Part shown: piece by piece, positions 1-8,637 of the stretch | How positions within the stretch are numbered: the stretch's first letter is position 1 | How the letters are laid out: each line of letters starts with the position of its first letter | NCBI GenBank assembly: GCA_963625685.1 | Contig: CAVFTR010000006.1 | Location: 1-64,000, forward strand | Source of the DNA: F23-B02 sp963625685 | Lineage (GTDB): Bacteria; Bacillota; Clostridia; Oscillospirales; Oscillospiraceae | Reading direction: 5' to 3' | DNA: 64,000 bases | The notes under the pieces: model-generated | Database searches by the model: none | The model's input: the letters and a program-made list of their open reading frames with translations, nothing else | Told to the model about the DNA's origin: nothing | Translations under genes and position numbers: made by a program

Positions 1-183
1 CTCCACGCATATCCTACTTCACTTCAATCCCACAAGAAAAATGATTGAGCCAAAAGACAATTTGAGCTCTGAATTTCGCGTGCAGCACCGTCTGTCATGC
101 TGCTTTTTCAGAAAATGAGGCATGTATGACTGCAAATAGCGGCGCGAAGCCCGCCGGATATTTCTGTTAGCTTGCACTTGGCA

Positions 184-339
184 CTAAATCAGCAGAGTGT
201 CCTCCGGCATATATGTCTGCTTGCAGCCGAAATGCTCGATTTTCTTTTCATTTTGCTCGCCCTCCTTGCTTGAGCTCTCTACCAGAACAGGCGGCTCCCC
301 GAAGTTTACGTCGTTGCTGTACCAGTCGTACCCTGCAAT
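184..339 (-). other. Possible small coding remnant with ATT start
   Basis: On the minus strand an open frame of 51 codons begins at an ATT that follows AAAGGAG by five bases and ends at TAG. The peptide looks protein-like (it contains GYDWYSNDVNFGEPP and CKQTYMPEDTLLI) but has no ATG start. It is in the same frame as the zeta-toxin fragment upstream, separated by one stop. It may be a rare ATT-started gene or the tail of a decayed gene of the same mobile element. Family not recognised. Confidence 0.25.
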
Positions 340-497
340 TCTTGCTCCTTTAGGTGAGACTGTTTCCGCGCTATCAGCCTGTCCAACATCTCCAGCTCAA
401 TGTCGTCCTCTCTCTCGTACATCTGCTGCCACATCGCCAGGGACTCCGCTCTCTCCTGCGCGGTCAGGGGTTTCGTTACCGTCTTCTTTGACTCCAT
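306..497 (-). CDS. Small hypothetical protein next to zeta-toxin remnant
   Basis: A 63-residue acidic/charged, probably helical protein starting MESKKTVTKPLTAQ. The start is supported by a good ribosome site (AGAAAGGAGTAACATAA before the ATG). It overlaps the end of the open frame of the zeta-toxin-like fragment in a different frame, as expected for a coupled downstream gene. No membrane segment or known catalytic motif is visible. Small genes of this kind accompany zeta-type kinases on clostridial conjugative elements; whether this one is a partner or antitoxin is inference only. Confidence 0.5.
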   Translation of the reverse strand: MESKKTVTKPLTAQERAESLAMWQQMYEREDDIELEMLDRLIARKQSHLKEQELQGTTGTATT

Positions 498-924
498 TTA
501 TGTTACTCCTTTCTAAAAGATACAAATAGGTCTGAGTAGGCTTATCCTCATAAGAGGCGATAAGTTCGGGAGATACATACCTTCCGGTCGTTCCGTCCTC
601 ATGGAAGAAACGCCCCAAGCCTCGCGCCTGAGCTTTGTTATTCGGCAGCTCGTTGAGATGCAGGTACACCCGATAGCCTTCTTCATTGTAACGGATAATT
701 TCCCGCTCAAGCTTCTCGGTATCAGCGCCGATGGTGGACAGCAGGATGTTGTCGCCGTTACTAAGAGCCTTATCCAGCACACGCTTCTTGACCGCCGACG
801 CTTCCTCGTGTACAACCGGCGCGTTTGTTTCGGTGTATTCAGGTATATACTCTCGGTAATCATCGGTGCGGCGCTCCTGTTGCTCTGCTCTATCTCGGCT
901 ATCGCGGGCAGCGACATAAGCTCG
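397..924 (-). pseudogene. Truncated zeta-toxin-family protein (C-terminal half)
   Basis: The minus strand is open from just after a TGA at 925-927 down to 397. The translation matches the C-terminal half of zeta-toxin/UDP-GlcNAc-kinase-like proteins: DDYREYIPEYTETNAPVVHEE, then KGDN-like SNGDNILLSTIGA, YRVYLHLNELPNNKA, RFFHEDGTTGRYVSPE and KPTQTYLYL. The N-terminal part that should hold the P-loop is absent, and no ATG start exists in frame, so this is a fragment without kinase ability. A LysM gene starts 95 bases beyond the point where the homology is lost. Such genes are common cargo on integrative conjugative elements, so this is probably the scar of one. Confidence 0.6.
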
Positions 925-1021
925 TCAAGCTCTGCCTCGGCAGCTGCAAGCGCGCCGGGCCGCCCGCAGCATCCTGCAATAATCCCTCGCGCAGCGGCAT
1001 ACCATATACCGAGGTGATGGT

Positions 1022-2152
1022 ATGAGGATCCACATCGTCCGGCGGGGAGAGAGCCTGCGCTCGATAGCGCGGGCAAACGGCGTGACGGCGAGTGAGCTCG
1101 CCGGGCTCAACGAGCTGAACGCTCCCTCGCGGCTGAGCGCCGGGCAGGCGCTCATCGTTCCCGACGCTCAGCATCCGGCGGCGGAAACGGAGGTCAGCGG
1201 CTGCGCCCTGCCCGGTATCGCCGCGCAGAGGCTCAACAGCGCGCTGCCGCAGCTTACCTATCTGTGTCCGTTTTCATGGAGAACGGACGCCGGGGGCCTT
1301 CTTACGCCGATAGACGACGCCGGCATGATAAGCGCCGCGTGGGAGGCCGGCTGCGCGCCGATGCTGACGATCACGAACATCGGCTGCAACGGCGGCTTTT
1401 CAAGCGATATCGCCCACGGCATATTCACGGATACGCGCGCGCAGGACGCGCTTATCGAAAACACGCTCTCGGTGCTGCAAGACCGGGGCTATTACGGCGT
1501 GAGCCTCAGGCTGGGGTATATCCAGCCCTACGACAGAGAGGGCTACAACGCCCTTTTAAGACGCATGTCGCAGCTGCTGCACGCGCGCGGCTATATGCTG
1601 TCGAGCGCCGTCGCGCCGAAGAGCTCGGACGCCCGCTGCGGCCTTGTGTATGCCGCGCACGACTACGCCGTCCACGGGCAGTGCTGCGACAGGGTCACCG
1701 TCATGACCTATGATTGGGGCTACGCCTACTCCGCGCCGCGCGCCGTCTCGCCGGTGGAGCAGATGCGCAGGGTGCTGGACTACGCGGTGACGGAGATCCC
1801 GCCGTCGAAGCTGCTGCTGGGCTTTTCAAACTACGGCTACGACTGGCGCCTGCCGTGGAAGCAGGGACAGGCGGCGCGGGTGATATCGAACGCCGCGGCC
1901 GCGGAGCTGGCCGCCTCCGTTTCCGCGCAGATAAAGTTTGACGTGGACGCGCAGGCGCCGCATTTTGACTACAAAGACCCCACCGGTGCGCGGCACGAGG
2001 TCTGGTTCGAGGACGCCCGCAGCGTCCGCGCACGGCTCGCGCTCGTGCGGGAATACGGCCTTGCGGGGATAAGCATATGGACGGTAAACGGGAGCGCCTC
2101 GACGCTCCTGGCCGTTCTCGGCGGCGAGCTCTGGACGGAAAAGATAGTGTAG
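1022..2152 (+). CDS. LysM + GH18-like protein, catalytic motif missing
   Basis: 376 residues. Residues 1-48 form one LysM domain (VRRGESLRSIARANGVT...) that binds peptidoglycan. Residues about 75-370 follow the SleL/YaaH-type GH18 barrel of spore cortex and germination enzymes: VTVMTYDWGYAYSAP, YGYDWRLPW, HEVWFEDARSV and GLAGISIWT are all recognisable. The catalytic DxxDxDxE signature, expected around residues 157-168, reads YYGVSLRLGYIQP, so the acid Glu and preceding Asp residues are gone. It is therefore probably a binding or structural paralogue rather than an N-acetylglucosaminidase. No signal peptide is seen. A ribosome site (GAGGTGATGGT) supports the ATG; a strong hairpin terminator follows. 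Confidence 0.85.
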   Translation: MRIHIVRRGESLRSIARANGVTASELAGLNELNAPSRLSAGQALIVPDAQHPAAETEVSGCALPGIAAQRLNSALPQLTYLCPFSWRTDAGGLLTPIDDAGMISAAWEAGCAPMLTITNIGCNGGFSSDIAHGIFTDTRAQDALIENTLSVLQDRGYYGVSLRLGYIQPYDREGYNALLRRMSQLLHARGYMLSSAVAPKSSDARCGLVYAAHDYAVHGQCCDRVTVMTYDWGYAYSAPRAVSPVEQMRRVLDYAVTEIPPSKLLLGFSNYGYDWRLPWKQGQAARVISNAAAAELAASVSAQIKFDVDAQAPHFDYKDPTGARHEVWFEDARSVRARLALVREYGLAGISIWTVNGSASTLLAVLGGELWTEKIV

Positions 2153-2159
2153 AACGCAG

Positions 2160-2191
2160 AAGCAGCGGGTACAGAGCGTACCCGCTGCTTT
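2160..2191. terminator. Bidirectional terminator between convergent genes
   Basis: 13-base inverted repeat AAGCAGCGGGTAC / GTACCCGCTGCTT around a 5-base loop, with A-rich and T-rich ends, between the convergent LysM and FAD-dehydrogenase genes. Confidence 0.75.
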
Positions 2192-2212
2192 GACATATTT
2201 TGATATATGACC

Positions 2213-3604
2213 TTATCCGAGGCGCTCGGAGATGACCTGCGCGACCTTTACGCCGGAGGCCGCCGCCTGCGCCAGTCCGCGGGTGATGCCCGCGCCGTCG
2301 CCGATGGCGAAGAAGTTTGAAAACTTCGTTTCAAGCTCGCCCGAGAGCTCGAGGCGCGAGGAGTAGAACTTGACCTCCGCGCCGTACAGGAGCGTGTCGT
2401 AGTTTGCCGTGCCCGGGGCTATCTTGTCCAGCGCGTAGATCATTTCGATGATATCGTCGAGCTGGCGCTTGGGCAGCGCAAGGCTCAGGTCGCCGGGGAC
2501 GGCGGCGGTGAGCGTCGGGCGGGTGTACGACTGCGCGAGACGGTGCTCGTTCGTGCGGATGCCCTTGACGAGGTCGCCGAAGCGCTGGACCAGAACGCCG
2601 CCTGCGAGCATGTTGCTCAGCGACGCTATGTGCTTGCCGTAACGGTAGGGCTGGTCAAAGGGCTCTGTGAAGCGGTTTGACACCAGAAGCGCGAAGTTGG
2701 TGTTCTCGCTGCGCAGAGCGGGGTCGGAGTAGGAGTGACCGTTTACGGTGTTGATGCCCTCGACGTTTTCCGCCACGACGTGACCGTAGGGATTCATGCA
2801 GAAGGTGCGCACCTTGTCGCCGTACTGCTTTGTGCGGTATATGAGCTTGGACTCGTAAACGACGTCGGTGATGTGCTCGAACACCGTCGCGGGAAGCTCC
2901 ACGCGTACGCCGACGTCGACCTGATTGTTTATAAGCTTCACGCCGAGCCTGCGGCACTGCTCGGAGAACCACTCCGCGCCGCTTCTGCCGGGCGCGACGA
3001 TGAGGTAGCGGCATTTTATATCTCCGCCCTGCCTGAGCGAAAGGCTGTAGCCCTCGCCGTCGCGGTCTATCGAGCAGACCTCGGTGCGGAAGCGGTATTC
3101 TATGACCTTGCGCAGGTCCTCGTACATGTTCTGGAGTATGCGCAGATTGTTTTCGGTGCCCAGATGCTTGACCTTCGCCCGGAGCAGGTGCAGGTCGTAT
3201 TTCAGCGCCTCGCGCGCGAGAGCTCTCGCCTCGGGCGTGTCGGTCGAGAAGGTCTTGTCCGTCGCGCCGTACTTCATGTTGACGGTGTCGACGTAATCTA
3301 TGAGCGCCATGACCTCGTCGTTGTCCATGAAATCGGTCAGCCAGCCGCCGAACTGGGTCGTGAAGTTATACTTTCCGTCGGAAAACGCGCCCGCGCCGCC
3401 GAAGCCGCACATCGTGTCGCACACGCTGCAATGGATGCACTCCTTGACCTTTCCGGCGACGATGGGGCAGTGCCTGGAATAGATATCTCCGCCCTGATCG
3501 AGCACGCATATCTTCAGCTCCGGATGGCGCGCTATAAGCTCATAGCCCGCGAAAATGCCGGCCGTGCCGCATCCGATCACCGCAACATCGTATGAATCGT
3601 TCAT
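2213..3604 (-). CDS. NAD(P)/FAD-dependent dehydrogenase (COG2509-like)
   Basis: About 463 residues from ATG at 3604; an in-frame TTG 33 bases upstream would lengthen it by 11 poorly conserved residues. The N-terminus has the FAD dinucleotide motif (DVAVIGCGTAGIFAGYEL). A Cys-rich stretch follows (CPIVAGKVKECIHCSVCDTMCG) and then GFGGAGAFSDGKYNF, typical of the uncharacterised FAD-dependent dehydrogenases grouped in COG2509. The C-terminus closes the FAD fold (NFFAIGDGAGITRGLAQAA). The Cys cluster may bind an iron-sulfur centre, which is inference. The substrate is unknown. It is monocistronic and convergent with the LysM gene. Confidence 0.85.
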   Translation of the reverse strand: MNDSYDVAVIGCGTAGIFAGYELIARHPELKICVLDQGGDIYSRHCPIVAGKVKECIHCSVCDTMCGFGGAGAFSDGKYNFTTQFGGWLTDFMDNDEVMALIDYVDTVNMKYGATDKTFSTDTPEARALAREALKYDLHLLRAKVKHLGTENNLRILQNMYEDLRKVIEYRFRTEVCSIDRDGEGYSLSLRQGGDIKCRYLIVAPGRSGAEWFSEQCRRLGVKLINNQVDVGVRVELPATVFEHITDVVYESKLIYRTKQYGDKVRTFCMNPYGHVVAENVEGINTVNGHSYSDPALRSENTNFALLVSNRFTEPFDQPYRYGKHIASLSNMLAGGVLVQRFGDLVKGIRTNEHRLAQSYTRPTLTAAVPGDLSLALPKRQLDDIIEMIYALDKIAPGTANYDTLLYGAEVKFYSSRLELSGELETKFSNFFAIGDGAGITRGLAQAAASGVKVAQVISERLG

Positions 3605-3753
3605 TGTGTTTGCCCCCGTGTTTAGTGTAAGCCCCAAAAGAGCCCTTGGTATTATACGGACCTGAGGCGGCGCAGTAATTAATAAATTGTAAATTTTCTT
3701 GAAATTTCGCCAAGCTGCCGGACAGCTGCGCCGCGCTGTATACCGCCGAACGC

Positions 3754-3782
3754 TTGACGGCAGGCAAAAATGCCTATAAAAT
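3754..3782 (+). promoter_or_regulatory. Sigma-A-type promoter
   Basis: TTGACG, 17-base spacer, TAAAAT, 26 bases before the start of the CrtO-like gene. Confidence 0.5.
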
Positions 3783-3808
3783 ATAATATTGTTTTATGGA
3801 GGGAAAAA

Positions 3809-4285
3809 ATGAGCTTTATTTACGCGATAATTTATATAGCCGTCCTGGGCATAGCCTCGCACTTTATAGGACAGGCGCTGCCCAGAGCGCATTTTTCGGC
3901 CGGAAAATTTCCGTACCGCACGGCGGAGTGGGAGAAGAACGGCAGGGTCTATGAAAGGCTCGGCATAAAGCGCTGGAAGGACCTTATGCCGGATATGAGC
4001 CGCATCATGCCCGATATGGTGAAAAAGAAGCTCACAAGGAATATCGTCTGCGGCGAGGGCTACGACACGCTCATAAGGGAGACCTGCGTGGCCGAGTGCG
4101 TGCATTACTGGCTCATAGCTCTGTCGGCGGGCATATTCCTTTTCTGGCGCGGGGCACTGGCGGCGGCCTTCTGGCTCGTGTACAATGTTCTGGGCAACGT
4201 CCCGTTTATCATAATACAGAGATACAACAGACCGAGACTCGTGCTGCTCGAGCAGCGCAGACTGAGGAGGGCAAATAAACAGTGA
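3809..4285 (+). CDS. CrtO-like acyltransferase-family membrane protein
   Basis: 158 residues from the ATG preceded by GGAGGG; an upstream in-frame ATG at 3770 has no ribosome site and lies at the promoter. Pattern resembles the glycosyl-4,4'-diaponeurosporenoate acyltransferase (CrtO) family: N-terminal membrane helix, conserved FPYRTAEWEKNGRVYERLGIK and W.D.MPDM segment, two C-terminal membrane helices, and NVPFIIIQRYNRPRL. In staphylococci the family acylates a glycosylated carotenoid; here no carotenoid genes are present, so the acceptor is unknown. Its stop codon overlaps the start of the glycosyltransferase/lipid-kinase fusion, which suggests action on a glycolipid made by that protein. 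Confidence 0.75.
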   Translation: MSFIYAIIYIAVLGIASHFIGQALPRAHFSAGKFPYRTAEWEKNGRVYERLGIKRWKDLMPDMSRIMPDMVKKKLTRNIVCGEGYDTLIRETCVAECVHYWLIALSAGIFLFWRGALAAAFWLVYNVLGNVPFIIIQRYNRPRLVLLEQRRLRRANKQ

Positions 4286-6333
4286 AGGTTCTTATACTGA
4301 GCTGCAGCACCGGCGGCGGACACAACAGCGCCGCCTCCGCGATATGCGAGTATTTTGAAAAGCAGGGCAGCGAGTGCGATATCGTAAACGCGCTCGACTT
4401 TCTGCCCAGGGGCAGGGCCGAGCTCATAAGCCGCGGCCATGAGCTGGCGTACAAATATACGCCCAGGCTCTACGGCGTGGGCTACCGAATCAGCGAGCTG
4501 ACGCCGCAGAGCCGCATGTACGAGCAGAACGCAAAGGGCGCCGACGAGCTGTGCCGCGTGCTGTTCTCCGGCGGCTACGACGTCGTCATAAGCGTGCACA
4601 TCTTCGCCGCGATGATGATGACGGAGCTTCGCGTGAACCGCGAGATAAACATACCGAGCTTCTTCGTCGCGACCGACTATACATGCAGTCCCGGCGTGTC
4701 GGAGATCGTCGCCGACCGCTACTTCATCCCGCACGAGAAGCTGCGCGAGGAGTTTGTCTCGCAGGGCATCCCCTCGGACAGGATAGTCGCCTCGGGCATC
4801 CCCGTGCGCGAGGAGTTCTGCCGGAAGGGCGACAAGGCCGCCGCGCGGCGCGCCCTCGGCCTCGGCGAGGAGGGCAGGATGCTTCTCATGTGCTGCGGCA
4901 GCATGGGCTGCGGCCCGATACGCAGCATCGCCCTGCGCATAAGCGAGCTGCTGGGCGATAACGACAGCCTCGTTATCATCTGCGGCAGCAACCGTCAGCT
5001 CGAAAAGGAGCTGGAGTTCTTCACCTCCGACGATATCCGCATAAAGATCTGCGGCTTTACCGATAAAATGAGCCTATACATGGACGCGGCCGACCTCATC
5101 ATCACGAAGGCCGGCGGCCTGAGCACCACGGAGGCCGTCATGAAGCGCCTGCCGATACTGTTCATAGACGCCGTCCCCGGCTGCGAGAGCCGCAATATCG
5201 AGTTCATGACCGGCAACGCCTACGCCCTCGAGGCGGAGACGGCCTCGGGCATGGCGCATCTTGTCGAGACCTGCCTGAGCGGCGCGGTCGACCCCACGGA
5301 GATGGTCCGGCGCAGGGAAAAGGACTTCCCCTTCGCGGCGGCCGAAACGATATACGAAAGCGTCTGCGAGGAGTACCGCCGCTTCGACGCCGAGCGCTCG
5401 GACAGTAAGGCCGAGCCCGAAAGGCTGCCCGCGCGCAGCATGACGCGCGAGGAAAAGAGCATGATGCTCATAATAAACCCCGTCGCGGGCAAGGGCGAGA
5501 TAATGCGCAGCCTCACCGAGGTCACGGGCATATTCATGGACGCGGGCTTCCGCGTGAGCTTTTACCCGACCCGCGGCCGCGGCGACGCGACAGAGTACGT
5601 CAGGGCCTTCGGCGGGGATTTTGACATGATCTGCTGCTCCGGCGGCGACGGGACGCTCAACGAGACGGTCTCGGGCATGATAGAGGCGGGGCTCGATATC
5701 CCCATCGGCTACATGCCGGCCGGAAGCACGAACGATTTTGCCGAGTTCCACGGCATAAGCCGCGACGCGGCGAAGACCGCGAAGAAAATAGTCTCCGGCA
5801 AGGAGCACAGCGTCGACGTGGGCAGGCTGGGCGATAAGTTTTTCATCAACGCCGCCGACTTCGGCGCCTTCACCTGGCTGCCGTACACGACGCCGCAGCG
5901 CCTGAAGAACAAGCTGGGCTTTTACGCCTACGTTCTCGACGGCATAAAGGACCTGGCAAAGCTCCAGAGCGAGCATCTGCGCGTTACGATAAACGGGCAG
6001 ACGACGGAGGGCGAATATATCTTCGGCGTGGTAGCCTCGTCCAGCGCGCTGGCCGGAGCGCTCGACTTCTTCGGGCAGAAGGTCGTCTCCGACGACGGGC
6101 TGTTCGAGGTGCTGCTCATACGCCGTCCGGATTCCCCGGCGGAGCTGCAGTCGACCATCGCGGCTCTGCGCGAGCAGAACCTCAATAACGGGCTGATATC
6201 CTTCTGCCGCACGGACAGGGTGGAGATAGAGTGCATGAAAAAGCTCGCGTGGGCGCTCGACGGCGAGAAATGCGTCGGCGGCAGCCGTCACGCGCTGGAG
6301 ATGCTGCCGCGCCGCGCGAGGATAGTGTACTGA
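4282..6333 (+). CDS. Glycolipid glycosyltransferase fused to diacylglycerol-kinase domain
   Basis: 683 residues, GTG start overlapping the preceding stop by four bases. Residues 1-370 resemble the MGDG-synthase/UgtP/MurG GT28 family: MKVLILSCSTGGGHNSAA at the N-terminus and ITKAGGLSTTEAVMKRLPILF as the nucleotide-sugar site. Residues 393-683 are a DagK/YegS-type lipid kinase: LIINPVAGKGE, the nucleotide motif CSGGDGTLNE near 451, PAGSTNDFAEFHG and AADFGAFTW. The two halves would act on the same membrane lipid class, transferring sugar to diacylglycerol and phosphorylating diacylglycerol. Both active-site signatures look intact. No transmembrane helix is obvious, so membrane association would be peripheral. 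Confidence 0.85.
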   Translation: MKVLILSCSTGGGHNSAASAICEYFEKQGSECDIVNALDFLPRGRAELISRGHELAYKYTPRLYGVGYRISELTPQSRMYEQNAKGADELCRVLFSGGYDVVISVHIFAAMMMTELRVNREINIPSFFVATDYTCSPGVSEIVADRYFIPHEKLREEFVSQGIPSDRIVASGIPVREEFCRKGDKAAARRALGLGEEGRMLLMCCGSMGCGPIRSIALRISELLGDNDSLVIICGSNRQLEKELEFFTSDDIRIKICGFTDKMSLYMDAADLIITKAGGLSTTEAVMKRLPILFIDAVPGCESRNIEFMTGNAYALEAETASGMAHLVETCLSGAVDPTEMVRRREKDFPFAAAETIYESVCEEYRRFDAERSDSKAEPERLPARSMTREEKSMMLIINPVAGKGEIMRSLTEVTGIFMDAGFRVSFYPTRGRGDATEYVRAFGGDFDMICCSGGDGTLNETVSGMIEAGLDIPIGYMPAGSTNDFAEFHGISRDAAKTAKKIVSGKEHSVDVGRLGDKFFINAADFGAFTWLPYTTPQRLKNKLGFYAYVLDGIKDLAKLQSEHLRVTINGQTTEGEYIFGVVASSSALAGALDFFGQKVVSDDGLFEVLLIRRPDSPAELQSTIAALREQNLNNGLISFCRTDRVEIECMKKLAWALDGEKCVGGSRHALEMLPRRARIVY

Positions 6334-7169
6334 TGACGGACTTTGAGAACATAAGGCTCGCGGCGCTCGACCTCGACGATACGACCCTGCGCTCGGACGG
6401 GAGCCTGGCCGATGAAACTAAGACCGCGATAGAGGCCGCGATAGACGCGGGGCTCGAGCTCGTCATCGCCTCGGGGAGGGCCTTCAACTCGCTGCCGCGC
6501 AGCGTTGCGGGCATCCCCGGCATACGCTATGCCATAACCTCAAACGGCGCTGCCGTGGCAAGGCTGCCCGGCGGCGAGCGCATTGTCAGCCTCACACTGC
6601 GCTCAAGCACCGTTCACAGGCTGCTTGAGCTTTTCGGCTCGGAGCTTCTGGAGTGCTTTATAGACGGGCAGGCCTACTGCGACGCGCGCTATATGGACGA
6701 CCCCCTGCGCTATGGCTGCGCGGCTGCCTATGTTGAATACGTGAAGACGACGCGCCTGCCGGTGGAGGATATGGCCGGCTTTATGCGCGGCAATGCCTCG
6801 CGGCTCGACAGCGTGGACGTGCTGTGCCGCGACGCTCTGCACAGGGCGGAGCTTTGGGATAAGGCGCTGGAGCTTCCCGACGCATACGTAACGAGCTCCT
6901 CGCCGCGGCTTATCGAGATATCCGACGCGGGAGCGGGCAAGGGCGCGTCGCTGCGCCGGCTGTGCGACATCCTCGATATCCCCGCAAGCGCCGTCGCCGC
7001 CTTCGGAAACGGCGATAACGACGCGGACATGCTGGCCTTCGCCGGACTGGGCGCCGCGATGAAAAACGCGACGGATGCATGCATCGCGGCCGCCGATATC
7101 GTGTGCGGGTCAAACGACGAGCACGGCGTCGCGCAGGTGCTGTACAAAATAATAGGCAGGAAACAGTAA
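6333..7169 (+). CDS. HAD-superfamily Cof-type phosphatase
   Basis: 278 residues. The start ATG overlaps the TGA of the upstream fusion gene by one base. Motif I is LAALDLDDTTLRSDG, motif II ITSNGA, and the C-terminal Mg site is AFGNGDNDADMLAFAGLGAAMKNA, all typical of Cof/YidA-like sugar-phosphate phosphatases with a C2 cap. It is the last gene of the CrtO-like / glycosyltransferase-kinase operon and may remove phosphate from an intermediate, though Cof-type enzymes are promiscuous and the substrate cannot be read from sequence. Confidence 0.88.
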   Translation: MTDFENIRLAALDLDDTTLRSDGSLADETKTAIEAAIDAGLELVIASGRAFNSLPRSVAGIPGIRYAITSNGAAVARLPGGERIVSLTLRSSTVHRLLELFGSELLECFIDGQAYCDARYMDDPLRYGCAAAYVEYVKTTRLPVEDMAGFMRGNASRLDSVDVLCRDALHRAELWDKALELPDAYVTSSSPRLIEISDAGAGKGASLRRLCDILDIPASAVAAFGNGDNDADMLAFAGLGAAMKNATDACIAAADIVCGSNDEHGVAQVLYKIIGRKQ

Positions 7170-7172
7170 AAA

Positions 7173-7197
7173 AGAGAGGCGCTTGGCCTCTCTTTTT
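7173..7197. terminator. Bidirectional terminator
   Basis: AGAGAGGC / GCCTCTCT stem with a 5-base loop and TTTTT tail, between convergent genes; A-run on the other side lets it work on both strands. Confidence 0.75.
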
Positions 7198-8637
7198 CTA
7201 CCTGTTCCTTTCCTTATATATTTTCGCCGCCGCGCTCATGGGGATGAGCGCCAGCGCGGTAACTATGGCGGCTGCAAGAAACAGCTCGTTTACCGGCAGA
7301 TAGCCCTCGGCGAGCTGCGATATATCATAGCCCATTTCGCCCGCCTGCGCGGCCGTGACGAAGATGAGATTTCCGTTTTCCACGACCTGATACACCTTCT
7401 CGCCGAAGGCGCGGCAGATGGGGTCTGCAAGCAGCGGGCCCGCGATCATCGGGAAGAACACGAAGAACATTATCCTTATGCCCTCGAACTGGCCGCGGTG
7501 CTCCTCGGGGTAGAGACGCTTCATCCACACGGTCATGGCCTGCATGAAAACGACGTAGCCGACGCCGACGAGGATTATGCCGGTAAAGCAGGGCCAGTTT
7601 GCCGCAAGGTTCAGGGCGTTTTCCGTATCGAAGCTGCCCTGCATGCTGCCGACGACAAAATACACGAACAGGCAGCCGAGGATGCTCAGGACCGTTGCGA
7701 GCGCGGCGACGGCGGGCACCTTTTTGTTGTTTATGACCTTTATAAAGGGCACGGATACAGCGACGGCTATAAGCAGCGGTATGCCGAGGATGAGGCTGGG
7801 GTCGTCAAAGCCGAGGGTGTAGTTCATCCAGTTCATTATGTGGATGAAATAGCAGTTGTAGCCGATGAAGAACACGCACAGCGTCAGGAACACGAGCGCG
7901 AGCTCGCGGTTTTCGATAAAGCGCCTGAAATCAAAGGTCGAGCCGAACTGATGCCAGAAGCCGCCGTCCCTGACCGGCCGGAGCGCGGGCGAGTCCCTGA
8001 GCAGGAAAAACGAGGCTATGCCAACGAGGATGGTAAGGCCTCCGGCGGCCGAGAAGAAAATTATATAGCCCGCCTGCGGATTTGCCTCGGTCGCAAGACC
8101 GCTGACGAACATGCCGCCGGCGAGAGTGCCGACGAGCGTTCCGATAACGGGCAGCGTCGCCGCCACGGCGCCGAGCTGGCCGGAGTTTGAGTCGTCCATC
8201 ATGTCGGCATACCAGGCGTTATAGCCCGCGTCGTTCGCCATCGAGCCGAAAAAGCTCATGATCGTGTCGGCAGCGACTATGGTGACGCCGACGAGCATGA
8301 CGTTGTTGTAAATGCTCTCGCGCAGGTAGTGCGTCAGGCCGAAGGCTATGGTGAATATGCCCCAGAGCACCGAGCCCCATGCGATGAGCTTTTTGCGCGA
8401 GCCGATGCGGTCGGACAGCGTTCCGAAAAACAGCGCCGAGAAGGTCGTCGCCGTCGCCGAGCATATGGTCATCGCCGTGACCACTCCCAGCTGCGCGCCG
8501 AAATCGGAGTACAGAAAGTTTGCAAACCAGTTGTTTTCGATGACCCATGCTATCTGCGCGGAAAAGCCTATCACCAGCAGCAGCGTCCAGTTGAGTGCGC
8601 CTATGCCCTTTTTTTCGCCGACACGCGCCTTAGTCAT
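7198..8637 (-). CDS. MFS transporter
   Basis: 479 residues with about 12 hydrophobic segments. The loop 2-3 signature FGTLSDRIGSRKKLI marks the major facilitator superfamily. An N-terminal pair of membrane helices with WVIENNWF and a long helix 4-5 region (DTIMSFFGSMANDAGYNAWYADMMDD) resemble the GPH/SLC45-like sugar-carrier branch. The substrate cannot be named. The start overlaps the end of the alpha/beta hydrolase gene by eight bases, so the two are co-translated. Confidence 0.85.
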   Translation of the reverse strand: MTKARVGEKKGIGALNWTLLLVIGFSAQIAWVIENNWFANFLYSDFGAQLGVVTAMTICSATATTFSALFFGTLSDRIGSRKKLIAWGSVLWGIFTIAFGLTHYLRESIYNNVMLVGVTIVAADTIMSFFGSMANDAGYNAWYADMMDDSNSGQLGAVAATLPVIGTLVGTLAGGMFVSGLATEANPQAGYIIFFSAAGGLTILVGIASFFLLRDSPALRPVRDGGFWHQFGSTFDFRRFIENRELALVFLTLCVFFIGYNCYFIHIMNWMNYTLGFDDPSLILGIPLLIAVAVSVPFIKVINNKKVPAVAALATVLSILGCLFVYFVVGSMQGSFDTENALNLAANWPCFTGIILVGVGYVVFMQAMTVWMKRLYPEEHRGQFEGIRIMFFVFFPMIAGPLLADPICRAFGEKVYQVVENGNLIFVTAAQAGEMGYDISQLAEGYLPVNELFLAAAIVTALALIPMSAAAKIYKERNR

